Program-made: the position numbers and the translations under genes | The notes under the pieces: generated by a model | The model's input: only the letters and a program-made list of their open reading frames with translations | Told to the model about the DNA's origin: nothing | Database searches by the model: none | Shown here: positions 17,309 to 26,594 of the stretch, one piece after another | Position numbering within the stretch: the first letter of the stretch is position 1 | Layout: every line of letters starts with the position of its first letter | Source: Pseudoalteromonas rhizosphaerae | Lineage (GTDB): Bacteria; Pseudomonadota; Gammaproteobacteria; Enterobacterales; Alteromonadaceae | Direction of reading: 5' to 3' | DNA: 64,000 nt | Assembly (NCBI RefSeq): GCF_902498845.1 | Contig: NZ_CABVLM010000017.1 | Location: 1-64,000, forward strand

Positions 17309-18187
17309 ATGAACATTGTCACGCCATTTCCAAATATTAATATAAACACCGCAAATGTTTATACGGAAACCGCTCGGCGTGACAACCAACTTCGGGAAGT
17401 TATCCCGCCACCTGCAGCTACAAAACCGACTAATGCTGAAAACAAAGCGCTCGGTGATAATGAAAAAACTAAACAACCCGGTACAACTGATACCGGCACT
17501 TATGATGCCAAGGGTAAACTTGCCGACGAAAAAGTAATTCAAGAGCGTCAGCAGGGAGATGCAGAGCAAAATCCAGAGCAAAATGAACAGCAACAACAAG
17601 ATAAAGAGAAAGAGGCAAAGCAAAAAGAGCAAGTAGCTCAGCAAGAGCAACAAGACGCTGAGCAAATTAAAGAGTTAAAAGCGCGTGATACTGAAGTACG
17701 TATTCATGAGCAAGCTCATTCATCAGTTGGTGGTCAACACGCAGGTTCGCCAAGTTATGAGTACCAACGTGGACCTGATGGTACCAATTACGCTGTTGGC
17801 GGCGAAGTACAAATTGACGTTGCTGAAATAGCAGGTGACCCGCGAGCTACAATAGAGAAAATGCAAACGGTACGTGCTGCAGCTTTAGCGCCGGCAGAGC
17901 CTTCTGGTGCTGATCGTTCGATTGCTGCTGATGCCACTCAAAAGCTCGCTGCAGCGCAAGCAGAGCTTAGTAATATAGACAGTGATGATGAAAGCAGTAC
18001 GCAATCAGCATCGTTCAAAGTAGATAACGAATTAACAAAGGATGAGAAAGTTGCAACTACTGCTGAATCAGAAACCGCAACGGCTAAGCGCGATATTGAA
18101 GTTGAGCAGCGTGCAGGTCGCATTGCGCAGTTTTATCAAGCCGCCACCTCGCCTTATGGACAGTCTGGCTTTTCTGCAACCATATAG
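17309..18187 (+). CDS. SprA-related putative metalloprotease
   Basis: A 292-residue protein. Residues about 35-125 are a low-complexity, glutamine/glutamate-rich stretch, predicted disordered or coiled. The conserved part begins near 128 and carries HEQAH (133-137), an HExxH zinc motif, followed by YEYQRGPDGTNYAVGGEV and a PRATIEKM segment, which identify the SprA-related family of predicted metalloproteases. There is no signal peptide. The start has no clear ribosome binding site and follows the previous stop by six bases, which suggests coupled translation. Its substrate is unknown. Confidence 0.75.
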   Translation: MNIVTPFPNININTANVYTETARRDNQLREVIPPPAATKPTNAENKALGDNEKTKQPGTTDTGTYDAKGKLADEKVIQERQQGDAEQNPEQNEQQQQDKEKEAKQKEQVAQQEQQDAEQIKELKARDTEVRIHEQAHSSVGGQHAGSPSYEYQRGPDGTNYAVGGEVQIDVAEIAGDPRATIEKMQTVRAAALAPAEPSGADRSIAADATQKLAAAQAELSNIDSDDESSTQSASFKVDNELTKDEKVATTAESETATAKRDIEVEQRAGRIAQFYQAATSPYGQSGFSATI

Positions 18188-18347
18188 TTGCTCCCTCGTA
18201 ATATGTGTTTCCTCAATTTAAATCCAAATAAATCATTTTTTAAGTGTGGTTATTCACATTTATTTACCTAAAGATGTATGCAATTAATTGTGAAATATTA
18301 CTGTAACTGCTATTTTCCCTACGATTTTTATTATGGAAGACAATTAA

Positions 18348-19076
18348 ATGAAATATGCAGTAATCGCAGGTGCTTTATCACTTTTTTCAATAACAGCGGT
18401 GGCGAATGAAACGGCTGGCTTAAGTTATGACTATGTCGAAGTTGGCTATGCAAAAATGGACGTAGATGACTTGGATGAACTTAGCTTTGATGGTTATGCA
18501 GTTAAGCTTAGCAAGCAAGTAAGTAGTAATTGGTATCTAACCGGTTTATATGCAAGCACATCAGATGATCTGTCAAATAGTGTCTCTGAGGATTATCGTG
18601 ATATCTTTCAAAACGGTGAGTATGTCGGAACGTCACAGTTATACACTGAAGGAAAGCTAGACGCTGAATTTACTAGATTAGAGCTCAGTGCGGGTTATAT
18701 TCAACGTTTATCTGCAGTTACCAATTTAGATTACAGTATCAATCTAGGTAGACTGAAGTACAGCACTGACTTCATAAACCTAGTCGAAGAAAGGTTTAAT
18801 GGCCAAGTATTCTCATCGTCAGAATCAGCTTACTCGGACTCAGATAGTGCTGATATCCTCTCTGCTAATGTGCAAGTTAGGCATTTAGTCACGGATAAAT
18901 TCGAAGTAAATGCAGGCTTAGGTTACGAGCGTTTACATGATGAAGAAAGTGACAATAACGTTGTTTTAAAAGCGGGTTTTAATTACACCTTGACTGAAAA
19001 AGCAATTTTAGGTGCTTCATACCGTTACGTTGATGAGTATGCTGATATTGCAGCGACCTTACGTTATTACTTTTAA
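18348..19076 (+). CDS. Outer-membrane beta-barrel protein
   Basis: A 242-residue protein with signal peptide (cleavage after AVA, about residue 19), alternating hydrophobic strands throughout, and a terminal aromatic residue (LRYYF) as needed for outer-membrane insertion. Eight or so strands would fit the length, as in small OmpA/OmpX-type barrels. It has its own upstream region of about 160 bases and a terminator after it. No specific function is visible. Confidence 0.75.
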   Translation: MKYAVIAGALSLFSITAVANETAGLSYDYVEVGYAKMDVDDLDELSFDGYAVKLSKQVSSNWYLTGLYASTSDDLSNSVSEDYRDIFQNGEYVGTSQLYTEGKLDAEFTRLELSAGYIQRLSAVTNLDYSINLGRLKYSTDFINLVEERFNGQVFSSSESAYSDSDSADILSANVQVRHLVTDKFEVNAGLGYERLHDEESDNNVVLKAGFNYTLTEKAILGASYRYVDEYADIAATLRYYF

Positions 19077-19098
19077 ATCAGATTTAAATAGCAGAATT

Positions 19099-19132
19099 GC
19101 AAACGCCACAAACTGAGTTTGTGGCGTTTTTG
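19099..19132. terminator. Bidirectional terminator between barrel protein and tex
   Basis: AAACGCCACAAAC / GTTTGTGGCGTTT forms a long perfect stem with a TGA loop and a T tail on the plus strand; the convergent tex gene ends nine bases further on, so the hairpin may serve both. Confidence 0.88.
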
Positions 19133-19140
19133 CTTAAGCG

Positions 19141-21474
19141 TTATTTTTTCACTTTTGCATTTGCGAAGGCGTCTGCAAATGCATTACCCATCATTGCATT
19201 ACCGGTATCGCGTGTTGGTTTTGCAGCGCGAGGTTGCTGAGCATTGTTACGATTATTGGCTTGCGGCTTTTGACTGACTGATGGAGCAGGTTTATTGCTG
19301 GTATCAATGTCATCGTCTAAACGCATGGTAAAACTAATACGTTTACGGGCAGCGTCAACTTCCACTACTTTTACTTTTACAATATCACCTGCTTTAACTA
19401 CTTCACGCGGATCAGAGATAAACTTATTAGTGATCGCTGAAATATGTACTAAACCATCTTGGTGCACACCCACATCAACAAAAGCACCAAAGTTAGCTAC
19501 GTTTGAAACCACGCCTTCTAAAATCATCCCTGGCTTTAAGTCACTGATTTTTTCAACACCTGCTTTAAACTCTGCTGTTTTAAAATCAGGACGAGGGTCG
19601 CGTCCAGGTTTATCAAGTTCACTGATGATGTCGGTAACCGTTGGTAAGCCAAATTTATCATCAATGTAGTCATTGGCAACTAACTTATTCAGCAGCTCTG
19701 AGTTACCAATTAGGTTATTTACATCGAGACTATTTTGTTCACAAATGCGTTTAACGATAGGGTAAGCTTCCGGGTGAACTGATGATTTATCAAGTGGGTC
19801 GCTGCCATTACTAATTTTTAAGAAACCGGCGGCTTGTTCAAATGCTTTTGGCCCTAAACGCTCTACTTTCTTTAGCTCTGAGCGTTTAGTGAATGAACCG
19901 TTAGCATCGCGATAATTAACAATATTTTGCGCTAAGGTTTTATTTAACCCTGAAACACGCGCAAGCAATGGCACTGAGGCCATATTTAAATCTACACCTA
20001 CCGAGTTCACACAATCTTCAACAACAGAAGTCAGAGTTTGCCCTAGTTGGCTTTGTGATACATCGTGCTGATATTGACCTACACCAATTGACTTAGGCTC
20101 CACTTTCACAAGTTCAGCCAGTGGATCTTGTAAGCGACGCGCAATTGAAACCGCACCACGTAACGACACATCTAAATCAGGAAACTCATTAGCAGCAAAT
20201 TCTGATGCTGAATACACCGATGCGCCAGCTTCACTGACCATAATTTTATTGAGTTTTAGCTCGCTATTTGCTTTGATTAATTCAGCAACCAGTTTGTCTG
20301 ATTCGCGTGAAGCGGTGCCGTTACCAATAGCGATTAGTTCGACTTTATGTTGGCGGCATAACTGCTCTAGCGTTCGTACTGATTTATCCCAATGATTTTG
20401 TGGTGCATGTGGGAAGATAGTTTGTGTGGCTAATAACTTACCAGTGCTATCAACAACGGCAATTTTACAGCCAGTGCGCAGACCAGGATCTAGGCCCAAT
20501 GTTATGCGAGGCCCAGCAGGGGCAGCCATAAGTAAGTCTTTTAAGTTTTTAGCGAACACATCGATAGCGCCTGTTTCGGCTTTTTCACGCATGGCTGCTA
20601 AAAATTCGTTTTCTAAATGTAAGCCTAGCTTAATTTTCCAGGCCCACTGCACGACAGTGAGTAACCAAGGGCTGGCTACTTGGTTGTTAATATCAAGGCG
20701 GTAATGATCGGCAATCATCACGGCACACATATGGGCCGGGTTTTCTGAACTTGGCTCAGGGTTGATTGTTAACTGTAGAATACCCTCGTTGCGCGCGCGC
20801 AACATAGCTAAAGCGCGGTGCGAAGGCACTTTTTTAAGCGCTTCTTGATGCTCAAAATAATCGCGGTATTTAGCGCCAGCTTGTTCTTGGCCTTTGATTA
20901 AGCTTGCTTCGATTTGACCGTGCTGACTGATGTGACTACGAAATTTGGCGAGCAGCTTGGCATCTTCAGCAAAGCGTTCCATTAAAATAAATTTAGCGCC
21001 ATCCAGAACTGCTTTTTCATCAGCAAAGCCGGCTTCTGCATTTAGGTAGCCAGCGGCTTGTTGCTCAGGATCTAAAGAAGCATCATTAAATAAAGCATTC
21101 GCTAACGGCTCAAGACCAGCTTCAATAGCAATTTGTCCCTTAGTGCGGCGCTTAGCTTTGTAAGGTAAATATAAATCTTCAAGTTCAGTCTTGCTGTCCG
21201 CATTATTAATATCGGCAGCTAAGCTGGTGGTGAGTTTATCTTGCGCTTTAATCGTCGAAAGAATGAAGGCTCTACGTTCTTCCAGCTCTCTTAAATACGA
21301 TAAACGCTGCTCTAACAATCGTAATTGGGTATCGTCTAAACCACCCGTTACTTCTTTACGATAGCGGGCAATAAAAGGCACTGTTGAACCTTCATCGAGT
21401 AATTTTGTAGCAGCTATAACTTGTTGCTCTTGAGCATTCAGCTCAGTGGCTAAACGTGCAGAGATATTGCTCAT
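19141..21474 (-). CDS. tex: Tex family RNA-binding protein (YhgF)
   Basis: A 777-residue protein with the Tex architecture: helical N-terminal domain with FIARYRKEVTGGLDD near 35-49, a YqgF/RNase H-like domain starting LGLDPGLRTGCK near 328, a helix-hairpin-helix region (SVPLLARVSGLN and LKKVERLGPKAFEQ), and a C-terminal S1 domain (GMILEGVVSNVANFGAFVDVG near 650). Tex binds nucleic acids and is linked to transcription and stress tolerance. The tail after S1 is low complexity (QKPQANNRNNAQQ). It converges with the outer-membrane barrel gene. Confidence 0.94.
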   Translation of the reverse strand: MSNISARLATELNAQEQQVIAATKLLDEGSTVPFIARYRKEVTGGLDDTQLRLLEQRLSYLRELEERRAFILSTIKAQDKLTTSLAADINNADSKTELEDLYLPYKAKRRTKGQIAIEAGLEPLANALFNDASLDPEQQAAGYLNAEAGFADEKAVLDGAKFILMERFAEDAKLLAKFRSHISQHGQIEASLIKGQEQAGAKYRDYFEHQEALKKVPSHRALAMLRARNEGILQLTINPEPSSENPAHMCAVMIADHYRLDINNQVASPWLLTVVQWAWKIKLGLHLENEFLAAMREKAETGAIDVFAKNLKDLLMAAPAGPRITLGLDPGLRTGCKIAVVDSTGKLLATQTIFPHAPQNHWDKSVRTLEQLCRQHKVELIAIGNGTASRESDKLVAELIKANSELKLNKIMVSEAGASVYSASEFAANEFPDLDVSLRGAVSIARRLQDPLAELVKVEPKSIGVGQYQHDVSQSQLGQTLTSVVEDCVNSVGVDLNMASVPLLARVSGLNKTLAQNIVNYRDANGSFTKRSELKKVERLGPKAFEQAAGFLKISNGSDPLDKSSVHPEAYPIVKRICEQNSLDVNNLIGNSELLNKLVANDYIDDKFGLPTVTDIISELDKPGRDPRPDFKTAEFKAGVEKISDLKPGMILEGVVSNVANFGAFVDVGVHQDGLVHISAITNKFISDPREVVKAGDIVKVKVVEVDAARKRISFTMRLDDDIDTSNKPAPSVSQKPQANNRNNAQQPRAAKPTRDTGNAMMGNAFADAFANAKVKK

Positions 21475-21558
21475 GCAAAAACCTTATTAAACAATTTGAA
21501 GACCAGAACGATAGTTTTGGCGTAATTAATTGCTTGAATAATATCACAGCAGGGCTTA

Positions 21559-21605
21559 ATAAAAAGGCCTTAAAGTATGCTATTTATATACTTTAAGGCC
21601 TTTTA
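21559..21605 (-). terminator. Terminator of the CBS-domain gene
   Basis: AAAAAGGCCTTAAAGTAT and ATACTTTAAGGCCTTTTT form a perfect 18-bp inverted repeat around a short A+T loop, with T runs on either strand. It lies between the CBS gene stop and the tex start, both on the minus strand. Confidence 0.88.
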
Positions 21606-21637
21606 AAGAGGTGGTTCAATTAAACATGTATCAGTAC

Positions 21638-22219
21638 TTAATGAGGGTGTTCAATATGTTGCATTACTTCACTAAAACTGTGCGCGATAGGGGTGATATG
21701 TAACGGAATTTGTAATGTTTTAGCAATTTCTCGAGCTGAAATTAAACCACAAATTTCATTATGCGCGGTAGTAACCAGTAAAAACATAATACCGTTTTGT
21801 TCCATTGTTTGTAGTGCATCACCAATACAAGCATAGCTTAAGCTTTGCATACTTACGCCAGTTAAGTGGCTAAGTGGTGTCATTACATGAAGTAGGTTAA
21901 CTTCGTCGCGAGGTACATTTAAGCGCTGTGCTAAAATCATAATTTTTGAGCTTTGTAGATCAGCACTAGATGCTATACCAAGTAACTTTTCTTTGTCATC
22001 TACTACTAAAATAAAGTCTGTATGTTGGCTAGTGATCTGTTTTAATGCATCAACAATGCTGGTTTCAAAATGAGCGCGTAGCGGGTCTTTTTGAGTGAAA
22101 TTATTGACCATTTTCAAAGCCGGAGACGTTAAATCAATTAACGGCTGAGTGTCACGGTAAGTGTGAGATAAAACGCCTTTAGAAATGTCTTGAGTACGAA
22201 GTTCTTTAAAGTTAGCCAT
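21638..22219 (-). CDS. Two-CBS-domain protein
   Basis: A 193-residue cytoplasmic protein made of two CBS repeats: about 45-105 (ALKQITSQHTDFILVVDDKE) and about 120-180 (ALQTMEQNGIMFLLVTTAHN). Such pairs usually bind adenosyl nucleotides and regulate a partner. The ATG at 22219 with GGTG upstream is preferred to a TTG four codons earlier. It follows the small secreted protein gene on the same strand by about 50 bases. No partner is visible. Confidence 0.8.
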   Translation of the reverse strand: MANFKELRTQDISKGVLSHTYRDTQPLIDLTSPALKMVNNFTQKDPLRAHFETSIVDALKQITSQHTDFILVVDDKEKLLGIASSADLQSSKIMILAQRLNVPRDEVNLLHVMTPLSHLTGVSMQSLSYACIGDALQTMEQNGIMFLLVTTAHNEICGLISAREIAKTLQIPLHITPIAHSFSEVMQHIEHPH

Positions 22220-22269
22220 AGTAATCACCAATTATGTTATTAAATTTAATCAAGTTTTTAAGCGATAAA

Positions 22270-22578
22270 TTAAATAAAATAAGCCGGTGGTCCACGCTGA
22301 TACGCATAGCTAAAAGGTTGTACGAAAGTGGTACTCACATAAAGTGATAAAATGTTTTCAGGGAGTGGTTGAAGCACCCTGATAGAGATCCCGTCAACGT
22401 GTGTGTCTAAGTCAACGTCAAGATTAGCTTGGTCAGGAATGTCACAAGCAACATAGTTTGCGGTTGGGGATAAATGGTCGTGGTCGTCAAAACCTTGAGC
22501 AATTACAGTCAAACTCACACTCATTAAGAGTGTAAATAACACGGCATTACTTACTATGCGATGTATTACGTTTGACAT
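22270..22578 (-). CDS. Small exported protein, unknown
   Basis: A 102-residue protein with a signal peptide (hydrophobic segment about 10-26, cleavage near VIAQ-GF). The mature part is short, acidic at first (DDHDH) and ends with an aromatic and proline-rich stretch (YAYQRGPPAYFI). Cysteine 45 is single. No family was recognised. It is probably cotranscribed with the CBS-domain gene downstream. Confidence 0.6.
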   Translation of the reverse strand: MSNVIHRIVSNAVLFTLLMSVSLTVIAQGFDDHDHLSPTANYVACDIPDQANLDVDLDTHVDGISIRVLQPLPENILSLYVSTTFVQPFSYAYQRGPPAYFI

Positions 22579-22722
22579 AACTACTACCTTCTAATATTCA
22601 ACTCAAGCGCGAAATGCTTTACTTGAGTACTTTTATTTATAGTCTACAAATTCACTTTAGACAATCAATAATTAACCTTATCTGAATAATGATAAGCGAG
22701 GATCTATCGTTTTACTGAGGAT

Positions 22723-23202
22723 TTATGAAGCTCCTGGATAACTGATACTGTTAACGTACCACTCTTTTTTGCCCTGCGGAGTTGTAACATAAAACTCATC
22801 ATCCACTTGTTTTTTCAATAATGCGCGCGCCATCGGCGAATCAATCGAGATATAATCTTTGCGGTCATAAATCTCATCAGGGCCAACAATGCGAAACTTC
22901 AGCACTTCACCTTGTTCATTTTCTATTTCGACCCATGCACCAAAAAACACTTTACCAGCTTGCTGCGGCGAGTAATCAATTATTTTTAGATCTGGCATGC
23001 GTTTGCGTAAATACCGCACGCGACGATCTATTTGTCTTAACAAACGTTTATTGTACTGGTAATCAGCATTTTCTGAACGGTCACCAAGGCTAGCAGCCCA
23101 GCTCACTATTTTTGTGACTTCAGGGCGTTTAACATTCCATAAGTGATCGTGTTCTTGTTGCAGCTGTAAATACCCTTCGCGGGTGATTAAATTAGTTTTC
23201 AC
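22723..23202 (-). CDS. greB: Transcription elongation factor GreB
   Basis: A 159-residue factor that stimulates RNA cleavage by backtracked RNA polymerase. The coiled-coil tip (SLGDRSENADYQYNK) and the C-terminal GRKDYISIDSPMARALL-like segment identify GreB rather than GreA. The frame is open to 23316, but the extra 38 residues have no counterpart in GreB; the GTG at 23202 gives VKTNLITREGY, matching the E. coli start MKTPLVTREGY, and AAGGTA lies 9 bases upstream. Divergent from ompR-envZ, the classical arrangement. Confidence 0.93.
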   Translation of the reverse strand: MKTNLITREGYLQLQQEHDHLWNVKRPEVTKIVSWAASLGDRSENADYQYNKRLLRQIDRRVRYLRKRMPDLKIIDYSPQQAGKVFFGAWVEIENEQGEVLKFRIVGPDEIYDRKDYISIDSPMARALLKKQVDDEFYVTTPQGKKEWYVNSISYPGAS

Positions 23203-23389
23203 GTTTAAATTATTACCTTGAGAAACACCTAGGCAAGGTATAAAAATCTTGTTGGCTTGTCGAGCTGATTTTTGTTCTCGCCAGCATTTTTGTGGGCTTG
23301 AAATGTTCAGTAACAATCTAGTGACCTAATTAGTTTTTTATTATCATGTTTTTCATTTATATTAATCATAACAGTACAGAAAAATAAGA

Positions 23390-24118
23390 ATGAAAGTAAT
23401 GGGACATGAAACCACAAAAGTATTAGTCGTTGATGATGATATGCGTTTACGCAGCTTGTTAGAGCGCTACTTGGTAGAACAAGGATTTATTGTGCGTACA
23501 GCTGCTAATTCAGAACAAATGGATCGGCTGTTAGAGCGTGAAAACTTTCACTTGATGGTACTTGATTTAATGTTGCCCGGTGAAGATGGCTTATCTATCT
23601 GTCAGCGGTTACGTCAAAAAGAAAATGAAATTCCAATTGTCATGTTAACGGCTAAAGGTGATGAGGTTGATCGTATTATCGGTTTAGAGCTCGGTGCTGA
23701 TGATTACATCCCGAAACCATTTAACCCGCGTGAATTATTAGCGCGTATTAAAGCTATTTTGCGTCGTCGTTCAAAAGAAGTGCCAGGTGCACCGTCAGCA
23801 GAAGAAAATCATATTTCGTTTGGTGAGTTTTCGCTTAATTTAGCCACCCGTGAAATGAGCCAAGGCGACAAAACTATGTCGTTGACCAGTGGTGAGTTTG
23901 CGGTATTGAAAGCGCTTGTTACACATCCACGAGAGCCGCTTAGTCGTGATAAGTTAATGAACTTAGCGCGTGGTCGAGATTACAGTGCATTAGAGCGAAG
24001 TATTGATGTACAAGTCTCACGTTTGCGTCGCATGATCGAAGTCGATGCCGCTAATCCACGTTATATTCAAACTGTATGGGGCTTAGGTTACGTATTTGTT
24101 CCAGATGGTGAAAAATAG
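23390..24118 (+). CDS. ompR: Response regulator OmpR
   Basis: A 242-residue two-component regulator. The receiver domain (about 10-125) has the acidic pocket VDDD, the phosphorylated Asp in VLDLMLPG, Thr in MLTAKG and the Lys in PKPFNPREL; the winged-helix domain follows from about 145 to the end. Overall sequence is very close to E. coli OmpR. The start could also be the ATG three codons later (MGHETTK), which fits the E. coli length better. Five bases separate it from envZ. Confidence 0.95.
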   Translation: MKVMGHETTKVLVVDDDMRLRSLLERYLVEQGFIVRTAANSEQMDRLLERENFHLMVLDLMLPGEDGLSICQRLRQKENEIPIVMLTAKGDEVDRIIGLELGADDYIPKPFNPRELLARIKAILRRRSKEVPGAPSAEENHISFGEFSLNLATREMSQGDKTMSLTSGEFAVLKALVTHPREPLSRDKLMNLARGRDYSALERSIDVQVSRLRRMIEVDAANPRYIQTVWGLGYVFVPDGEK

Positions 24119-24123
24119 CCATA

Positions 24124-25428
24124 ATGAGTATGTTTCCCAAAAGTGCATTTGGACAAACGGTGTTTTTAGTGGCGGCACTATTGTTGATTAACCAAGTAGT
24201 GTCTTACATCACAGTTAGCCTTTACGTAGTTAAGCCTACTATTGAGCAAGTTAACCTTATTCTCGCAAAACAAATCAAAACTGTGTTTATAGACTGGGAA
24301 GATGGCGTTGAAATAAGTGATGAGGTGTCTGAAAAGTTTTTTGAAATAACCGGTATCGAAGTCATGACCCAGCGCCAAGCGATGAGCGAAGGTTTGGCGC
24401 AAACTCGTGAATATTCAATGTTGTCGCGTAGTATGTCAGAGCAACTAAATGGTTCAGCCCGAGTGCGTATTAGCCAAACAGATCCGCTTGTTTATTGGGT
24501 AGAAGCGCCGCAAGCACCGGGTTACTGGGTTAAAGTACCGCTAACTGGTTTTAAAGAAAATAATCTCGAATTTCTAACCTTTTATTTATCTAGTATCGGC
24601 TTTTTAAGTGTACTCGGTGGTTGGCTGTTCGCACGTCATTTGAATCGACCTTTAAAAGCGCTGCAACAAGCGGCGGTAAAAGTAGGGGTTGGAGATTTTT
24701 CTACAAAATTAGAGGAACACGGCTCAACTGAAGTCATCGAAGTAACCCGCGCATTTAATCAAATGTCACGTGGTATAGCAGCGCTTGAGAACGATCGCCG
24801 TCTACTTATGGCTGGGGTGTCTCATGATTTACGTACGCCGCTGACGCGCATTCGCCTTGCTACCGAAATGATGTCGGATGAAGAAGATTATCTGCGTGAA
24901 GGGATCATCTACGATATTGAAGACATGAATGCCATTATTGATCAGTTTATTGAGTATTTGCGTCATCACAAACGTGAGGAGTTAGCGCTTGAAGATCTCA
25001 ACGCGATAGTGTCAGAAGTGGTGCATTCAGAACAAAAACATCAACGCACTATCACTTTTAGCGAAAATCCTAGTATTAGTAATATTCCTTTAAGTATGGT
25101 GGCAATCAAGCGAGTTATTACCAACATGATTGAAAATGCGATCCGTTATTCGGATGGTGATATTGATGTTGAAACTGCGCTAAGTCGTGATAAAAAATAC
25201 GCTATGGTGATTGTAAAAGATCATGGCCCAGGTATTCCTGAAAGTGAACTTGAAACGGTATTTGAACCTTTTAAACAAGGCGATGCTGCGCGAGGCAGTG
25301 AAGGTAGTGGGTTAGGGCTTGCGATCATTAAGCGCATAGTTGATATGCATGGTGGTAAAGTAAAACTGGTTAATCGCCCTGAAGGCGGTTTAAATGCTGA
25401 GGTTTATTTACCAGTCAAAGTGAGTTAG
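24124..25428 (+). CDS. envZ: Osmosensory histidine kinase EnvZ
   Basis: A 434-residue inner-membrane kinase partner of OmpR. Two membrane segments (about 11-31 and 156-176) frame a periplasmic domain of normal EnvZ size; a HAMP domain (ARHLNRPLKAL onward), the dimerisation box with His234 in GVSHDLRTP and the ATP-binding N, G1 and G2 boxes (NMIENAIRYS, KDHGPGIP, GSGLGLAI) follow. Its last 14 bases overlap the end of the convergent LodB-like gene. Confidence 0.94.
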   Translation: MSMFPKSAFGQTVFLVAALLLINQVVSYITVSLYVVKPTIEQVNLILAKQIKTVFIDWEDGVEISDEVSEKFFEITGIEVMTQRQAMSEGLAQTREYSMLSRSMSEQLNGSARVRISQTDPLVYWVEAPQAPGYWVKVPLTGFKENNLEFLTFYLSSIGFLSVLGGWLFARHLNRPLKALQQAAVKVGVGDFSTKLEEHGSTEVIEVTRAFNQMSRGIAALENDRRLLMAGVSHDLRTPLTRIRLATEMMSDEEDYLREGIIYDIEDMNAIIDQFIEYLRHHKREELALEDLNAIVSEVVHSEQKHQRTITFSENPSISNIPLSMVAIKRVITNMIENAIRYSDGDIDVETALSRDKKYAMVIVKDHGPGIPESELETVFEPFKQGDAARGSEGSGLGLAIIKRIVDMHGGKVKLVNRPEGGLNAEVYLPVKVS

Positions 25429-26590
25429 CCGTATATACTTTTATACTACTCGGCTGCTGTCTGCGCTGCCAAAAAGGACTGTTTGACCAACGTTGCTCTT
25501 GAGCGTAAAAATAGCGTTTGTGATCTAAATAAAGATGCCAAATCTGTTCTATTTGTTGCTGGTATAGTTTTTTAAATTGTAGCTGGCTATCGTGTTCTAT
25601 TTTATTGACTATCTCGAGTTTTTTCATCAGATCGGCAAGTTGCATGGCACTTGCCATCGCATTAAAAATTCCTTGCGATGAGATTGGATCAAAGCTCAGT
25701 GCTGCATCACCTAAAGCGGCCCATTGTTGGCCTGCAAAACACTCTAAGCGAGTGGAGTTCGCGCTGACGATACCGTGCAGTGTTATTGGCTGTTGGCATA
25801 CATCGAGAATCTTCGCTTGATTGGCATAACATTGCGCATGTTGAGTAAATAACTTTGTATCACGTTGTAAGCCTTTGGTGAGTAAATCCGGATCCGTTTG
25901 AAATGCTAAAACACGACGTTGGTTTGGTAATGGTGCACTGTACCACCAGCCGTTTTGCGTGGCACAAATGCTGCCTAGTTGATTTTCAATAGTATTAGCC
26001 ACGGTTGCCCAGCAAGATATGAGACGGTCATGTTGTTTGCGAGCGGTGTATTTTTTTGCAAAATGAGCCTCTCGGCCAGTGGCATCAATTACGAATTGAC
26101 TCGCAATGTTGATTGTTTGCTCTTGTTGTAACTGTGTTAGTGTTATTTGCCAGCGTTGCCCTTGGTATTCGCTGTGTGCTAATTTGGCCGGCCAAATACA
26201 GCGGACACCCCGTTGCAGCGCTTTTTCGCGTAAAAAGCTCTCAAATACTTGACGATCCAAGCGCCAACCCAAACCATCCGTGTTACTGAGATTATCAGTA
26301 ACATAGGGTGTTGATTGGCCCCAACTTATTTGCAATCCTGCATTGTGTAAATGCTGTGGGGTAAGTACGTTGGCCATCAGTTGGTTTTCAAATTCAGTTA
26401 ACAAATCTAACTGTTGTAAAATACGCCGTGCGGCAGGGGCTAAGCATTCACCAATTCGCTCTTCGGGCATCTCAGACTTATCAATCAAAGTAACTTGATA
26501 TGAATCACATAAAGCAAGTGCGGCGATACAACCAGCCACACCTGCACCAATGATCACAACATCCGTTTGTAATTCGGTCTCTTGCAGCAT
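25415..26590 (-). CDS. LodB/GoxB-like FAD-dependent maturase
   Basis: A 391-residue flavoprotein of the tryptophan-halogenase-like family. The dinucleotide-binding motif G15-A-G17-V-A-G20 opens the protein, GECLAP follows near 48-53, and the second FAD motif is LGDAALSFDPISSQG near 294. The start at ATG 26590 is chosen because it places the FAD motif at the usual distance; the open frame continues upstream into the preceding gene. It begins four bases after the LodA-like stop. In Marinomonas, LodB-type proteins are needed to form the cysteine tryptophylquinone of LodA-type oxidases, so this is the likely maturase of its neighbour. A stand-alone halogenase is less likely given the context. Confidence 0.82.
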   Translation of the reverse strand: MLQETELQTDVVIIGAGVAGCIAALALCDSYQVTLIDKSEMPEERIGECLAPAARRILQQLDLLTEFENQLMANVLTPQHLHNAGLQISWGQSTPYVTDNLSNTDGLGWRLDRQVFESFLREKALQRGVRCIWPAKLAHSEYQGQRWQITLTQLQQEQTINIASQFVIDATGREAHFAKKYTARKQHDRLISCWATVANTIENQLGSICATQNGWWYSAPLPNQRRVLAFQTDPDLLTKGLQRDTKLFTQHAQCYANQAKILDVCQQPITLHGIVSANSTRLECFAGQQWAALGDAALSFDPISSQGIFNAMASAMQLADLMKKLEIVNKIEHDSQLQFKKLYQQQIEQIWHLYLDHKRYFYAQEQRWSNSPFWQRRQQPSSIKVYTANSL

Positions 26591-26594
26591 TGCT

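Noticed and set aside
17249..17665. Leucine-rich 138-codon minus-strand frame resembling a membrane protein
   Set aside because: It is the antisense of the Q/E-rich coding stretch of the SprA-related gene; CAA/GAA/CAG codons read backwards give Leu/Phe codons.
22723..23316. Longer GreB start at 23316
   Set aside because: The extra 38 residues have no counterpart in GreB and would reach into the ompR promoter region; the GTG at 23202 matches the family start.
25415..26590. Stand-alone tryptophan halogenase
   Set aside because: The FAD motifs are shared with LodB/GoxB proteins, and the gene directly follows a LodA-like oxidase; the tryptophan-halogenase WxWxIP motif was not found.
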